Counted from the stretch's first letter, positions 1-10,392 are shown. The stretch is DNA of 64,000 nt from Caulobacter sp. S45 (GCF_009765965.1 NZ_LMUL01000010.1:62001-126000); one strand, 5' to 3'. Notes: a model not told the origin generated them from the sequence alone. Program-made: numbers and translations.

Positions 1-91
1 GGCGCCTCGAATCGCTAAGCGACGCGCGCAGGATGACTCAAGTTGGTGTCGTCTGTTAACCGCGCTTGATGGCCTGACTGGCCGGCGGTTT
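1..91. other. Spacer downstream of ftsW, no gene seen
   Basis: No start codon or reading frame is convincing here. In other alphaproteobacteria murG usually follows ftsW, but its start would lie outside the window. Positions 58-63 (AACCGC) and 85-90 (GCGGTT) could pair as a weak stem just after the ftsW stop. Confidence 0.4.
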
Positions 92-1264
92 TCACATCAG
101 CGATGCGCCGGCGGGCGCGGGGCCTTCGGAGCTGGCGTAGGCGCCGGGACGGCGGCGGGTCAGGGCCAGCGCCATGCCGAGCGTCAGCCCCATGGCCAGC
201 ATCGAAGAACCGCCATAGCTGATGAAGGGCAGGGTCATGCCCTTGGTCGGGATCAGGTTCAGGTTCACCGCCACATTGATGAAGGCCTGCTCGCCCACCA
301 GCACGAACAGCCCAGCCGCCGCCACCTGCTCGAACGGGTCGGCCAGCTTCATCGACTTGTACAGCCCGCGCACCACAAGGAAGCCGAACAGGCCGATCAG
401 ACAGAGCGAGAAGATCAGGCCGTACTCCTCGGCCGCCACCGAATAGATGAAGTCGGTGTGCAGGTCGGGCACGTGGCGTTTCATCACCCCTTCGCCGGGA
501 CCGCGCCCGAAGAAGCCGCCGTGACGGATGGCCTCGGCGGCCTTGTCCACCTGATGGGTGTCGGTCCCCTCGGGGTTCAGGAACTTATGGAAGCGCGCGG
601 CCACGTGCTGGAAGGTCAGGTAGATGATCACCATGCCGGTGGAGGCCACCGCCCCCAGGCCCAGGATCCAGCGGATCGGCACCCCGGCCATGAAGAAGGC
701 CACCCCGAACGCCACGGTGATCAGCACTGTCTGGCCCACGTCCGGCTGGATCAGCAGCAGCACGACCGACAGCAGATACAGGCCGAACGCGATAGAGACG
801 CCCGGCACGCCCTGGCCCTTCTGGCCCTCCGAGAACATCCAGGAGACCAGGATCATCAGGGCGGGCTTGAGGAATTCCGACGGCTGCAGCGAGAAGCCGC
901 CGATCTCCAGCCAGCGCTGGGCGCCCTTGGCGGCGTGGCCTAGCAACGGCAGGGCCATCATCACCAGGATCGACAGGACGTAGACGACGAAGGCGGTGCG
1001 CCGGATTCCCTGGGCGGACAGAGTGGAGATGGTCAGCAGGATGGCCGCGCCGCCCGCCGCGTAGACGCACTGGCGCACCGCGAAGTGGAACGGGTCGTGA
1101 TAGCCGATCCGCGCCGCCGCCGCCGGGCTGGCGGCGAACGACAGCATCACGCCCAGCCCGATCAGGATGGCGGTGGAGCCCAGCAGCAGGTGGTCGGTGG
1201 TCCACCACCATTGGCCGAAGCGCGAGCGGTCCGTCCGGGCGAAGGCGTGGGGCGTGAACGTCAT
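92..1264 (-). CDS. ftsW: Peptidoglycan glycosyltransferase FtsW (SEDS family)
   Basis: FtsW is the division-specific SEDS polymerase that links lipid II into septal glycan strands, working with the transpeptidase FtsI in the inner membrane. The 390-residue protein has about ten hydrophobic segments, the usual size for the family. Family motifs are visible: GAQRWLEIGGFSLQPSEF (114-131), HTDFIYSVAAEE (about 259-270) and PTKGMTLPFISYGGSSML (339-356). It is the last complete dcw gene here. A 143-bp gap separates it from murD, unlike the overlapping genes upstream, so an extra promoter is possible. RodA is the alternative, but the dcw position argues for FtsW. Confidence 0.96.
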   Translation of the reverse strand: MTFTPHAFARTDRSRFGQWWWTTDHLLLGSTAILIGLGVMLSFAASPAAAARIGYHDPFHFAVRQCVYAAGGAAILLTISTLSAQGIRRTAFVVYVLSILVMMALPLLGHAAKGAQRWLEIGGFSLQPSEFLKPALMILVSWMFSEGQKGQGVPGVSIAFGLYLLSVVLLLIQPDVGQTVLITVAFGVAFFMAGVPIRWILGLGAVASTGMVIIYLTFQHVAARFHKFLNPEGTDTHQVDKAAEAIRHGGFFGRGPGEGVMKRHVPDLHTDFIYSVAAEEYGLIFSLCLIGLFGFLVVRGLYKSMKLADPFEQVAAAGLFVLVGEQAFINVAVNLNLIPTKGMTLPFISYGGSSMLAMGLTLGMALALTRRRPGAYASSEGPAPAGASLM

Positions 1265-1407
1265 GGTCGCGTCCGGAATTCGATCATGCTCGGGGCGGGA
1301 CTAAGGCTGGCGAGCCATGCCGACGGGGCGTGGCTCGCAATGATTCTCGCCCGCAACATTGCGTGGGTCAGGGTTAAGGGGACGTTGCAATCCGGCGGAT
1401 CGGTGGA
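1265..1407. other. murD-ftsW intergenic spacer
   Basis: This is the only real gap inside the dcw cluster. No convincing ORF is seen. A GATTC word (a possible CcrM methylation site, GANTC) lies near 1339. An ftsW promoter could be here, but no clear -35/-10 pair was found. Confidence 0.3.
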
Positions 1408-2820
1408 TCAGCTGGCGGCTTGTCGTGGCGTCGTGGCCAGGCCGTGCACCAGCGACCGGAAGGCGTCGCCGCGGACCTCGAAGTCGGGGAACTGGTCGAA
1501 TGAGGCGCAGGCGGGCGACAGCAGCACCACTGCGTCGCGGCCCTTGGCCGCCGCATCGTGGAAGGCCGCGTCCACCGCGCGCAGCAGGTCCCCGCACTGT
1601 TCGACGGGCGCGGCTCCGGCCAGGGTGCGGCCGAATTCCTGCGCCGCTTCGCCGATCAGGTAGGCCTTCTCCACCCGGCCGAACAGGTCGCGCAGGGAGT
1701 CGATGCCGCCGGCCTTGGGACGCCCGCCGGCGATCCAGTAGAACTTGGGGATGGCGCTCATGGCCTGGCGGGCGGCGTCGGCGTTGGTGGCCTTGCTGTC
1801 GTTGACGAAACGCACCCGCCCGACCGTGCCCACATCCTCCATGCGGTGCGCCAGGCCCGGGAAGCTCATCAGCGCGTCGGCGGCGTCCTGGGGCGACACG
1901 CCGAGCGCCAGGGCGGCGGCATAGGCGGCGGCGGCGTTTTGCCAGTTGTGGCGGCCGGGAAGGCCGGGCGCGCGGCTCAGGTCCGCCACCTCCGTCACCC
2001 GTTCGCCGATGGCGTCGTAGAGCACGCCCTGCAGCGCATACAGGCCCCGGCCCATCGAGCGACCGGCCGAGATCGGCACGATGGTGCGTCCGTTGCGGGC
2101 CAGCAGTTCGGTGCAGATGTTCTGGCCCCAGGCGTCGTCCACCCCGACGATGGCGGTGTCGCCCTTGCCCTGGTTCAGGAACACCCGGCGCTTGGCGGCG
2201 ACATAGCCGTCCATGCCGCCGTGACGGTCCAGGTGATCGGGCGAGATATTGAGCAGGATGGCCGCGTCGGCCTTGAGGCTCGATGTCAGGTCGAGCTGGT
2301 AGGACGACAGCTCCAGCACGTAGACCGCGCCGCCGTGCATGTCTTCGAGCCCCAGCACGCCCGCGCCGATATTGCCGCCGACGTGGGCGTCCTTGCCGGC
2401 CGACTTCAGGATGTGGCCGAGCAGGGCGGTGGTGGTGGATTTGCCGTTGGTGCCGGTGACGGCGGCGATCTTCGGCCGCTTCCAGGGATCGACGGCGTTC
2501 ACCGTGCGGGCGAACAGCTCGATGTCGCCCAGGATCTCCACGCCCGCGGTCTGGGCCTTCCTGACCGTCCAATGGGGGGTGGGGTGGGTGAAGGGCACGC
2601 CGGGCGAGACCATCAGGGCGTCAAACTGGGCGAAGTCCGCCTTGGACAGGTCCACCACGGGCAGGCCTTGGGCGGCGGCGCGCGAGCGGGCCTCCGCGTT
2701 TTCGTCCCACAGGGCGACCTTGGCGCCGCCCGCCAGCAGCGCGCGCGCGGCCGTCAGCCCGGTGCGGGCCAGCCCGAACACCGCGACATGCTTGCCGTCG
2801 AAACCTTTGACCGGGATCAT
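1408..2820 (-). CDS. murD: UDP-N-acetylmuramoylalanine--D-glutamate ligase MurD
   Basis: MurD adds D-glutamate to UDP-MurNAc-L-Ala in the cytoplasm using ATP, the second amino-acid step of the peptidoglycan stem. The 470-residue protein has an N-terminal Rossmann-like UDP-binding domain (VAVFGLARTGLTAA, from residue 13), an ATP loop VTGTNGKSTT (121-130), the Mur-ligase motif NISPDHLDRHGG (191-202) and a lysine at about 210 in the AAKRR context that matches the carbamylated lysine of the family. Length fits the alphaproteobacterial enzymes. It lies 7 bp after mraY and belongs to the same transcript. Confidence 0.97.
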   Translation of the reverse strand: MIPVKGFDGKHVAVFGLARTGLTAARALLAGGAKVALWDENAEARSRAAAQGLPVVDLSKADFAQFDALMVSPGVPFTHPTPHWTVRKAQTAGVEILGDIELFARTVNAVDPWKRPKIAAVTGTNGKSTTTALLGHILKSAGKDAHVGGNIGAGVLGLEDMHGGAVYVLELSSYQLDLTSSLKADAAILLNISPDHLDRHGGMDGYVAAKRRVFLNQGKGDTAIVGVDDAWGQNICTELLARNGRTIVPISAGRSMGRGLYALQGVLYDAIGERVTEVADLSRAPGLPGRHNWQNAAAAYAAALALGVSPQDAADALMSFPGLAHRMEDVGTVGRVRFVNDSKATNADAARQAMSAIPKFYWIAGGRPKAGGIDSLRDLFGRVEKAYLIGEAAQEFGRTLAGAAPVEQCGDLLRAVDAAFHDAAAKGRDAVVLLSPACASFDQFPDFEVRGDAFRSLVHGLATTPRQAAS

Positions 2821-2827
2821 CGTGCGG

Positions 2828-3949
2828 TCACCGGAGCTTCAGGGTGGCGAGGCCGGCGAGCGCCAGCAGGATGGAGACGATCCAGAACCGGATCACCACC
2901 GTGGATTCCGCCCATCCGAGTTTCTCGAAGTGGTGGTGGATCGGCGCCATCAGGAAGACGCGCTTGCCGGTGCGCTTGAAGTAGCCGACCTGGATCATGA
3001 CGCTCAGCGTCTCGGCCACGAACAGGCCGCCGATGATCACCAGCACGATCTCGTGCTTGGCCACCACCGCCATGGTCCCGAGCGCGCCGCCGAGCGCCAA
3101 TGAACCGGTGTCGCCCATGAAGATCTTGGCCGGGGGCGCATTGTACCAGAGGAAGCCCAGGCCGGCCCCCATCAGCGCCCCGCAGATGATCGCCATCTCG
3201 CCGGCGCCGGGCACTGGGTGGACCTGCAGATAGTCGGCGAACTTAAGGTTACCCACGATGTAGGCGATGAAGCCGAAGGCGGCCGCCGCGATCATCACCG
3301 GGACGATGGCCAGGCCGTCCAGCCCGTCGGTCAGGTTCACCGCGTTGGAGAAGCCGCCGATGAACACCATGCCGAAGACGATGTAGAACCAGCCCAGGTT
3401 CAGCAGCGCCTCCTTGAACACCGGGAAGGCGACCGAGGTGCGCACCGCCGCCTCCGGCATCTTCTGGCCGAAGCGGATGATCAGATAGACCGCCACCCCG
3501 GCCACCAGGAACTGGACCAGCAGCTTCATGCGCGATGAGACGCCCGCCACCGTCTGCTTGGTGACCTTCTCGTAGTCGTCCATGAAGCCCAGCCCGCCAT
3601 AGGCGGCGGTGACGAGCAGCACGACCCAGACATAGACATTGGTCAGGTCCGCCCACAGCAGGGTGGCGACCATCAGCCCGGCCAGGATCATGAAGCCGCC
3701 CATGGTGGGCGTGCCCTTCTTTTCCAGCAGGTGGCGCTCGATCCCGTCGGTGCGGATTGGCTGGCCCTTGCCCTGCTTGGTGCGCATCCAGCGGATGAAG
3801 CGCGAGCCCATTCCGACCGCCACGATGTAGCCGGTCACGAAGGACAGGCCCGTGCGGAAGGTCAGGTAGCGCAGCAGGTTGACCACGGGCACGTAGTGGA
3901 AGTGCGTGTCGCGGTGCGCGTCCAGGAACTGGAAGATCAGGTAGATCAT
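2828..3949 (-). CDS. mraY: Phospho-N-acetylmuramoyl-pentapeptide-transferase MraY
   Basis: MraY moves phospho-MurNAc-pentapeptide from UDP to undecaprenyl phosphate, making lipid I at the inner membrane. The 373-residue protein has about ten membrane segments and the family's acidic motifs: DDYEK (D124-D125), NLTDGLDG (D208, D211), [11 protein letters not shown] (D280) and the APIHHHFE loop with HHH at 338-340. Its ATG overlaps the murF stop by 4 bp, so translation is probably coupled. Confidence 0.97.
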   Translation of the reverse strand: MIYLIFQFLDAHRDTHFHYVPVVNLLRYLTFRTGLSFVTGYIVAVGMGSRFIRWMRTKQGKGQPIRTDGIERHLLEKKGTPTMGGFMILAGLMVATLLWADLTNVYVWVVLLVTAAYGGLGFMDDYEKVTKQTVAGVSSRMKLLVQFLVAGVAVYLIIRFGQKMPEAAVRTSVAFPVFKEALLNLGWFYIVFGMVFIGGFSNAVNLTDGLDGLAIVPVMIAAAAFGFIAYIVGNLKFADYLQVHPVPGAGEMAIICGALMGAGLGFLWYNAPPAKIFMGDTGSLALGGALGTMAVVAKHEIVLVIIGGLFVAETLSVMIQVGYFKRTGKRVFLMAPIHHHFEKLGWAESTVVIRFWIVSILLALAGLATLKLR

Positions 3950-5343
3950 GGGCGCGGCGCTCCGGCCGGAGTTTGGGTGGCGGCGCCGCTCAGCGCCTGG
4001 ACGATCAGCGAGGCCTTCGATCCGTTGGAGCCCTTGACCATCACCGTGTCGCCCGCCCGCACGGCGGAAACCACCATGGGCGCGAGTTCGGCGGCGCTGG
4101 GCGCCCAGGCGCCGCGGCGAGCCGCGGGCAGGGCGTCCCAGAGATGGCGCATGAGGGGACCAGCGAGGAAGACGGCGTCCACTTCCGCCGATTCCAGGTC
4201 CGCGGCCAGGGTGGCGTGATGCCCTGCGGCGTCCGGTCCGAGCTCCAGCATGTCGGTCAGCACGGCGATCCGGCGATGGGGGGCTGTGGCCAGGGTGCGG
4301 ATGGTCGCGCGCATCGAGATCGGGTTGGCGTTGTAGCTCTCGTCAACCAGGGTGACGGCCCCGCCGGCGAACGGCAGGCGCTGTTCGGCGCCGCGCCCGG
4401 CCAGCGGCGCGAAGTCCGCCAGCGCGTCCAGCGCGCGCTCGACCGGCGCGCCGAGCGCCTCCACCGCCAGCAGCACCGCCAGGCTGTTCGGGCCCCAGTG
4501 CGCGCCGCCCTGGGCGATGGGGATGCGGATAGGTCGGCCATGCAGGCGCGCTTCGATCACCGCACCGGCGCCGTCGCGCTCGAAGCCGACCAGTTCGGCG
4601 TCGCGGCCTTCGCGGCCGAACGACAGCACTCGCGCACCCTTGGCCCTGGCGGCGTCGGCCAGCAGGTCGAACCAGGCGTCGTCGGCGTTCAGCACCGCCA
4701 CGCCGCCCGGCGCCAGACCCTCGAAAATCTCCGCCTTGGCCAGGGCCACGCCAGCCTCGCCGTCGGGGAAGTTCTCCACGTGGACGGGGCCAACGGTGGT
4801 GACCACCGCCACGTGCGGGCTCACCAGCTTGGACAGGGGCGCAATCTCGCCCGCATGGTTCATGCCGAGTTCGAGCACCGCAAATTCCGTGTCTAGGGGC
4901 AGGGCGGCGAGCGTCAGGGGCACGCCGATATGGTTGTTGAACGACTTCACCGGCGCATGGCTCCGGCCGGAAAGCCTAAGGGCGGAGGCCATGGCCTGGG
5001 TGACGCTGGTCTTGCCGACCGATCCCGTCACCGCCGCGCGCCGGGCGGGCGAGCGCTCGCGGGCCGCAACAGCAAGCCGTTCAAGCCCTTGTAAAGTTTG
5101 ATTAACCTTAACGACTGGACCTAAAGCGTCGCCGCGCGAGACCAGGGCGCCGGCCGCTCCGGCGGCGAAGGCGGCGGTCAAGAAGTCGTGACCGTCCCGT
5201 TCGCCGTCCAGGGCGACGAACAAGTCGCCGGACTTCAGGGTGCGGGTGTCGATCGACAGGCCGGAAACCACGAAGGGCGCGCCGCCCGCCTCGCCGCCCG
5301 TCGCCCGCGCGATCTGTTCAGATGTCCAGAGGGGCTCACGCAT
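3946..5343 (-). CDS. murF: UDP-N-acetylmuramoyl-tripeptide--D-alanyl-D-alanine ligase MurF
   Basis: MurF adds the D-Ala-D-Ala dipeptide to UDP-MurNAc-tripeptide, the last cytoplasmic step before MraY. The 465-residue protein has the usual three-domain layout: an N-terminal UDP-binding part, an ATP loop VTGSVGKTS near residues 105-113, and a C-terminal domain ending in the [11 protein letters not shown] motif typical of MurF. Its start overlaps the end of murE by 8 bp and its stop overlaps the mraY start, so all three are probably cotranslated. Confidence 0.96.
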   Translation of the reverse strand: MREPLWTSEQIARATGGEAGGAPFVVSGLSIDTRTLKSGDLFVALDGERDGHDFLTAAFAAGAAGALVSRGDALGPVVKVNQTLQGLERLAVAARERSPARRAAVTGSVGKTSVTQAMASALRLSGRSHAPVKSFNNHIGVPLTLAALPLDTEFAVLELGMNHAGEIAPLSKLVSPHVAVVTTVGPVHVENFPDGEAGVALAKAEIFEGLAPGGVAVLNADDAWFDLLADAARAKGARVLSFGREGRDAELVGFERDGAGAVIEARLHGRPIRIPIAQGGAHWGPNSLAVLLAVEALGAPVERALDALADFAPLAGRGAEQRLPFAGGAVTLVDESYNANPISMRATIRTLATAPHRRIAVLTDMLELGPDAAGHHATLAADLESAEVDAVFLAGPLMRHLWDALPAARRGAWAPSAAELAPMVVSAVRAGDTVMVKGSNGSKASLIVQALSGAATQTPAGAPRP

Positions 5344-6790
5344 GGGCGTCTTGCCCTTGCAGGGCGGCGCGGGTCTCGAACACGTCGTCGAAGGGGTGGA
5401 CGACGCCGGCCACGGTCTGGCCCTGCTCGTGGCCCTTGCCGGCGATCACCAGGATGTCGCCTTCGCCGAGCTGTTCGACGCCCGCGCGGATGGCGGCGCG
5501 ACGGTCGCCGACCTCCACCGCGCCGGGGCAGCCTTCCAGGATGGCGCGGCGGATCGAGGCGGGGTCTTCGCTGCGGGGATTGTCGTCGGTGACGATGGCG
5601 ATGTCGGCGAAGCGCGCGGCGGCGCGTCCCATCAGCGGGCGCTTGGCCCGGTCGCGATCGCCGCCGGCGCCGAACACCACGATCAGGCGGCGGCGCACGT
5701 GTGGCCGCAACGCCTCCAGCACCGTGTGCAGGCCGTCGGGGGTGTGGGCGTAGTCGACATAGGCCTCGCCGCCATTGGGACCGCTTCCGACCCGTTGCAG
5801 CCGGCCCGGCGCACCCTGCAGAGTCTCCAGCGCCGCCATCACCGCCGCCGGTTCTTCGCCCGCCGCGATACACAGGCCCGCCGCCACCAGCACGTTGGAG
5901 GCCTGGAAGCCGCCGGCCAGGGGCAGGCGGACCTCGAATATTCTGTCGGCGACCTGCACCGTCATGTGCTGGCCGTAGGGCTCGGGCGTGCGGGCGACCA
6001 GGCGCACGGCAAAGCCAGTCTCGCCCACCGACATGATCGAATGGCCGTTGACCACGGCGGCGGCGGCGAAGGCGGGGAAGTCGGCGGCGTCGGCGTTCAG
6101 CACCGCCGTCGTCCCGCGCGGCAGCAGCTGCTCGAACAGGCGCAGCTTGCAGGCGCGGTAGGCGTCCATGCCGCCGTGATAGTCCAGGTGGTCCTGGCTG
6201 AGATTGGTGAAGCCCGCCGCCTTCAGGGTCAGCCCGTCGAGCCGCCGCTGGTCCAGGCCGTGGGACGAGGCCTCCAGCGCCAGGTGGGTGACGCCCATAT
6301 GGGCCAGCTCGGCCGCGAGGCGCGCGACCTCGGCGGCGTCGGGGGTGGTCAGGCCCGGTGGGGTCAGCACCTGGTCGGCGGTCTGGACGCCCAGCGTGCC
6401 CATGCTGGCGGCCTTGCGGCCCAGCGTCGTGAAGATCTGGCGGCAGAAGGTGGCGACCGAGGTCTTGCCGTTGGTGCCGGTGACGGCCACCACCACGGCG
6501 GGTTCCGCGCCGTAGAAGCGGCGCGCGGCCAGGGCGTACAGACGCCGCGCATCGCAGGCGCGCACCAGCGGCACGGACTGGTCCGGGGTGTCCTGGGGCG
6601 CCAGGATCGCGCTCGCGCCGGCCGCCACCGCGCGGTGGATGTAGTCGCGGCCATCGGCCTCTGCGCCGGGGAGGGCTGCGAACAGGAAGCCGGGCTTGAC
6701 CTTGCGGCTGTCGGCGGTGACGCCGGCGATCTCCGGGTCGGCCTCGGGCGGCAGGTCGCGCGCGGTCAGGACGGAGAGACGCGGGCTCAT
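5336..6790 (-). CDS. murE: UDP-MurNAc-L-Ala-D-Glu--2,6-diaminopimelate ligase MurE
   Basis: MurE adds the third stem amino acid to UDP-MurNAc-L-Ala-D-Glu. The 484-residue protein shows the ATP loop AVTGTNGKTS (102-111), NLSQDHLDYHGG and the C-terminal TDDNPRSEDP motif. The DNPR signature is the family marker for meso-diaminopimelate specificity, as expected in a Gram-negative bacterium. Its ATG overlaps the stop of ftsI by 4 bp. Confidence 0.97.
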   Translation of the reverse strand: MSPRLSVLTARDLPPEADPEIAGVTADSRKVKPGFLFAALPGAEADGRDYIHRAVAAGASAILAPQDTPDQSVPLVRACDARRLYALAARRFYGAEPAVVVAVTGTNGKTSVATFCRQIFTTLGRKAASMGTLGVQTADQVLTPPGLTTPDAAEVARLAAELAHMGVTHLALEASSHGLDQRRLDGLTLKAAGFTNLSQDHLDYHGGMDAYRACKLRLFEQLLPRGTTAVLNADAADFPAFAAAAVVNGHSIMSVGETGFAVRLVARTPEPYGQHMTVQVADRIFEVRLPLAGGFQASNVLVAAGLCIAAGEEPAAVMAALETLQGAPGRLQRVGSGPNGGEAYVDYAHTPDGLHTVLEALRPHVRRRLIVVFGAGGDRDRAKRPLMGRAAARFADIAIVTDDNPRSEDPASIRRAILEGCPGAVEVGDRRAAIRAGVEQLGEGDILVIAGKGHEQGQTVAGVVHPFDDVFETRAALQGQDAHA

Positions 6791-8559
6791 TCGGCGATGT
6801 CCGAGGGCTTGGCGCCGGGGCCGTTTGGGGTCGGGCTGTCGGCGGTGATCACTCGCTGCACGCCCAGGAACGGCGCGATCCGGTCGATGACGGCGCCGGC
6901 CGTGGGGGCCGCGTTCCAGCCCGCGGTGATCAAGCCGAAGCTGTCCTTGGTCGCGTGGGGGGAATCCAGGGTGACGACCACCAGATAGCGATCGGCGTTG
7001 ATGGGACCGTCGGTCGGGAACACCGCCACGAAGGACGAGACGTTGTTCTTGCCGTAGTGGCCGTTCTCCGGCTTTTGCGCCGATCCCGTCTTGCCGCCGA
7101 CCCGCAGCCCCAGGGCGTCCGCCTTGTGGCCGGAGCCTCTGGGATCGGTATGCGCGTTCATGCGCATGAGCTGGAGCATGGTGTAGGAGGTCTGCTCCGA
7201 GATCACCTGCACGCCTTTGGCTTCGTGGCCGGGCGCGACCTTGAGGACGGTCAGCGGGCGGTACACCCCGCCGTTCATCAGCGCGCTATAGCCGGTCGCG
7301 AGCGCCAGCGGGCTGACGGAAATGCCCTGTCCGAACGCCATGTGGGCCAGGGTGTCGTCGTCGAACTTGCGTGGCAGGATGGGGCGGGCGGACTCGTACA
7401 TTTCGCTGGGCGCCGCCTTGAGCAGGCCGAAGCGGCGGAAATAGGTCGTCATCCGATCCGGGCCCGCCATCAGCGCCAGCTTGGCCGCGCCGATGTTGGA
7501 GGAGTGGGTGAACACCTGCCAAAGCGCCAGGGTGCTGTCGCCCTTGTCGAAGTCGTGGATCAGCCGGCCGCCGCTCATCAAGGGCGCGTGCACGTCGAAG
7601 GTGCTGTCGATGTTCACCACGCCCGTATCCAGGCCCATGGCGATGGTGAAGGCCTTGAACACCGAACCCAGTTCGTAGACCGAAGCGGCCTCATGATTGG
7701 TCAGGTTGGGGATGGGCGACTTGCCCGGCGCGTTGGGGTCGTAGTCCGGCAGGCTGGACATGGCCAGAATCTCGCCGGTGCGGATATTGACCACCATGCC
7801 CATCGCGTTGAGCGTGCCGAACTTGTCGGAGGCCTTCAAAAGCTCGTCCTGCAGCGCCGCCTGGACCCGCAGGTCCATGGCCAGCTGGACCGGCTCGCCC
7901 GCGGCGGCGGCTTCGTGGATCTGGGCGTCGAGCGCCTTTTCGGCGCCCGACAGGCCCCGACCGCCGGCGTCGGTGAAGCCGATCAGGTGTTCGGCCGTGG
8001 CGCCTAGCGGATAGACCCGCTTGGCTTCTTCCTCGAAGCTGATCCCGGGCAGGCCCAGGTCGTGGATCGCCTGCATCTCCTGGGGCGTCAGGCCGCCGCC
8101 CAGGTATTCGCGCCGGCCGGCGTGCAGCGCCCGCTCGAGCCGCTCGGGGGCGAGCTTGGGGAACACCGGCAACAGTTTGCGCCGGATCTCGTTGGTGTCC
8201 CAGATTTCGCGCGGGTCGAGATAGAGCCCGTAGTGGGTGAGGTCGACCGCCAGCAGCCGGCCGTCCCGGTCCACCAGGTCCGCCCGCGCGCCGGCCAGAG
8301 GCGCGGCCTCGCGCCCGGCGGCCTCGATCGGCGCGAACAGGGCCGCGCGGGTGGCGCGCAGGCCCAGTGTCACGAAGGCCAGGGCGAAGATGGCCAGCAC
8401 GAAGAAGATACGCAGCCGGGTGTCGTCCACCGCCCGGCCCGAGGTCTTGGCCCGCTCGAACGCGCGCTCGACCGACCACATCCGCCCGGTCAGCCAGCGC
8501 CAGACCTGCAGCGGGCCATAGGGTTCGCGGTAGTCGCCGTGGAAGTCGACCGGGCTCAT
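6787..8559 (-). CDS. ftsI: Division-specific transpeptidase FtsI (PBP3 class)
   Basis: FtsI cross-links septal peptidoglycan in the periplasm and pairs with FtsW. The 590-residue protein has a cytoplasmic N-terminus, one membrane segment (about 48-66), a dimerisation domain starting around 93 (ARADLVDRDGRLL) and a penicillin-binding transpeptidase domain. The active-site motifs are visible: SVFK with the nucleophile at S299, SSN in the HSSNIGAA stretch, and KTG in GGKTGSAQK. It overlaps both neighbours by 4 bp (ftsL upstream, murE downstream). Length is normal for class B PBPs of this group. Confidence 0.96.
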   Translation of the reverse strand: MSPVDFHGDYREPYGPLQVWRWLTGRMWSVERAFERAKTSGRAVDDTRLRIFFVLAIFALAFVTLGLRATRAALFAPIEAAGREAAPLAGARADLVDRDGRLLAVDLTHYGLYLDPREIWDTNEIRRKLLPVFPKLAPERLERALHAGRREYLGGGLTPQEMQAIHDLGLPGISFEEEAKRVYPLGATAEHLIGFTDAGGRGLSGAEKALDAQIHEAAAAGEPVQLAMDLRVQAALQDELLKASDKFGTLNAMGMVVNIRTGEILAMSSLPDYDPNAPGKSPIPNLTNHEAASVYELGSVFKAFTIAMGLDTGVVNIDSTFDVHAPLMSGGRLIHDFDKGDSTLALWQVFTHSSNIGAAKLALMAGPDRMTTYFRRFGLLKAAPSEMYESARPILPRKFDDDTLAHMAFGQGISVSPLALATGYSALMNGGVYRPLTVLKVAPGHEAKGVQVISEQTSYTMLQLMRMNAHTDPRGSGHKADALGLRVGGKTGSAQKPENGHYGKNNVSSFVAVFPTDGPINADRYLVVVTLDSPHATKDSFGLITAGWNAAPTAGAVIDRIAPFLGVQRVITADSPTPNGPGAKPSDIAE

Positions 8560-8966
8560 CGCACAGCGCCCTCCGAGGCCGCTGGCGCGGGCTTCGGCGG
8601 CGTGGCGGCCTTGACCACCTTGGCCGGCGGCGCAGGCGTATCGGCGGCGCGGGCGATCTCCATCAGGCTGGTGGAGTTGGTCTCGCGCTTGGCGTCGATC
8701 GGGGCGAGGCCGAGATATTGCTGGGACAGCCGCTCGATCCGGGCAGGCTCCTCGAGGTGGGCCAGCTCCGCGTTGAGCAGGCGCACCCGGTGCTGCTCTT
8801 CGGTGATCTGGTCGTCGACGTCGCCGATCCTGGCGGTCTCGCCGCCCGCGTGGGCCTTGCTGAAATAGACCCCCAGGACCAGGGCCGTCAGGCAGAAGAA
8901 GGCGGCCAGCTCCGCCAGGCGGAAACCGCGGATGCGCTTCTGGAACAGGAAGGTGAAGGGGGTCAT
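8556..8966 (-). CDS. ftsL: Cell-division protein FtsL-like, short bitopic protein
   Basis: The 136-residue product fits FtsL in size, topology and position between rsmH and ftsI. Residues 1-17 are basic and cytoplasmic, about 18-36 form one membrane segment, and about 47-90 form a periplasmic stretch suited to a coiled coil, where FtsL pairs with FtsB and recruits FtsQ/FtsI. The tail (about 108-136) is rich in Ala and Pro. The ATG at 8966 was chosen because it overlaps the rsmH stop (ATGA), like other joints in the cluster; the longer upstream frame is only the antisense shadow of rsmH. FtsL proteins diverge strongly, so the name rests mainly on position and architecture. Confidence 0.88.
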   Translation of the reverse strand: MTPFTFLFQKRIRGFRLAELAAFFCLTALVLGVYFSKAHAGGETARIGDVDDQITEEQHRVRLLNAELAHLEEPARIERLSQQYLGLAPIDAKRETNSTSLMEIARAADTPAPPAKVVKAATPPKPAPAASEGAVR

Positions 8967-9916
8967 GCGGCCGCCTTCCAGGCTGGAGCTTCGGTGCGGG
9001 CGGCGGCGCGCAGCTTGGCGGAGCGGGCGCGGGGGTTGAGCGCGACCTCGCTCTCGCCCGCGGCCCAGGCGCCGTTGAACAGCAGGTGGAAGCTCGGGGC
9101 TGGACCGGCGGCGGTTGGCGGCAGGTGGCGCGAGCCCAGCGGCGTGCGTCCGCCGCGCTCGATCATGAACGCCTTGACGATCCGGTCTTCCAGGGAATGG
9201 AAGGTCACTACCGCCAGCCGCCCGTCCGGCGCCAGCACGCGCTCGGCGGCTTCGAGGCCCGCTTCCAGCTCGCCCAGCTCGTCGTTCACCGCGATCCGCA
9301 GCGCCTGGAAGGTGCGGGTGGCCGGATGGGTCGGGGCGCCGCGCCGGCCGCCCAACGCGGTCTCCACCGTGTCGGCCAGGTCGGCGGTGCGCAGGAATGG
9401 CTGGGTTTCGCGCCGCAGGACCAGGGTCTTGGCGATGCGTCGCGCGGCCGGCTCCTCGCCATAGCGGCGCAGGATGCGGACCAACTCGTCGGCCTCGGCG
9501 GTGTTGACCAGATCGGCGGCGGTCGGGCCGTCCTGGGCCATGCGCATGTCCAGCGGGCCGTCGCGCATGAAGGAGAAGCCGCGCTCGGCCTCGTCCAGCT
9601 GCATCGACGAGACGCCGAGGTCGAAGGCCAGCCCGTCGCAATGGGCGACGCCGGCCTCGGCCAGGGCCTCTTGCAGTTCGGAGAAGGGGCGGCGGATCAG
9701 GCGGAAGCGTTCGCCATATGTGGCGCTCAGCGGGCCGGCGAACCGCTCGGCGTTGGGGTCGCGATCCAGCGCCACCACGCGCGCGCCGGCCTCCAGGAAG
9801 GCGGTCGTATAGCCGCCGGCGCCGAAGGTGGCGTCGACGATCACGGCGTCGGGCCGGGGCGCGATGGCCTCGACCACTTCGGCCAGCATGACGGGGAGGT
9901 GAGGGCGCTCGGTCAT
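8963..9916 (-). CDS. rsmH: 16S rRNA (cytosine1402-N4)-methyltransferase RsmH (MraW)
   Basis: RsmH methylates N4 of C1402 in the 16S rRNA decoding centre using S-adenosylmethionine. The 317-residue protein begins [14 protein letters not shown] and has the SAM loop [10 protein letters not shown] (28-37), the [17 protein letters not shown] signature and the C-terminal [10 protein letters not shown] motif. The ATG at 9916 was chosen because it overlaps the mraZ stop by 4 bp (ATGA); the frame stays open further upstream but lacks family similarity there. Confidence 0.96.
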   Translation of the reverse strand: MTERPHLPVMLAEVVEAIAPRPDAVIVDATFGAGGYTTAFLEAGARVVALDRDPNAERFAGPLSATYGERFRLIRRPFSELQEALAEAGVAHCDGLAFDLGVSSMQLDEAERGFSFMRDGPLDMRMAQDGPTAADLVNTAEADELVRILRRYGEEPAARRIAKTLVLRRETQPFLRTADLADTVETALGGRRGAPTHPATRTFQALRIAVNDELGELEAGLEAAERVLAPDGRLAVVTFHSLEDRIVKAFMIERGGRTPLGSRHLPPTAAGPAPSFHLLFNGAWAAGESEVALNPRARSAKLRAAARTEAPAWKAAA

Positions 9917-10392
9917 TGGCCGCTCACCGCGCGGATCGGGCGCTGGGCCGTGCGCAGCGCCGCCAGTCCCTCGCGCGCCGCCTGGCGCTCGGTCTCGCGG
10001 CGGGCGCGGTAGGCGTCCAGCGACCAGATCTGGAAGCGGTCGCCCAGGCCGACCACGGCGACCCAGTCGGTCAGGCCGAATTCCTCGCACAGAGTCTCGG
10101 GCAGCACGATGCGCCCCGCCGTGTCGAAGGCCAGCTGGCGCATGCCGCCGAGCACGCTGAATTCCAGGGCCGAGCGCAGGGGGTCGCCGAAGGGGAGTTC
10201 GTCCATCAACCCCTGATAGCGCTGGAACAGGGCCTGGCCGCCGCCCTCCAGGCAGTCGGCCTCGATGGAGGGGAAGCAGAACACGCCGTCGAACCCGCCG
10301 GCCCCGCTCGGCGCCGCGGCCGCGCGGAAGTCCTGCGGCACGACAATGCGCCGTTTCGCATCCAGCTGCTTCTCGAAGGTTGAGAGAAACAC
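9913..10392 (-). CDS. mraZ: Transcriptional regulator MraZ
   Basis: MraZ is the first gene of the dcw cluster and a DNA-binding protein of the AbrB/SpoVT swapped-hairpin type; in E. coli it represses its own operon. The 159-residue protein has two tandem domains: an N-terminal one ([19 protein letters not shown]) and a second with the typical [15 protein letters not shown] stretch. The repeats at 10,445-10,478 upstream match the known TGGG-type target, which supports autoregulation. The stop overlaps the rsmH start. Confidence 0.95.
   Translation of the reverse strand: MFLSTFEKQLDAKRRIVVPQDFRAAAAPSGAGGFDGVFCFPSIEADCLEGGGQALFQRYQGLMDELPFGDPLRSALEFSVLGGMRQLAFDTAGRIVLPETLCEEFGLTDWVAVVGLGDRFQIWSLDAYRARRETERQAAREGLAALRTAQRPIRAVSGQ

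Noticed and set aside
458-943. Long plus-strand open frames over ftsW
   Set aside because: They are antisense shadows of ftsW; high GC gives long open frames on the opposite strand, and their composition is not protein-like.
5090-5115. TTAACCTTAA inside murF as a CtrA site
   Set aside because: CtrA half sites are TTAA separated by 7 bp; here the gap is 2 bp and the site lies inside a coding region.
8556-9641. 361-residue version of the FtsL-like protein
   Set aside because: The upstream half is antisense-like sequence inside rsmH; the ATG at 8,966 overlapping the rsmH stop fits cluster architecture and protein topology.
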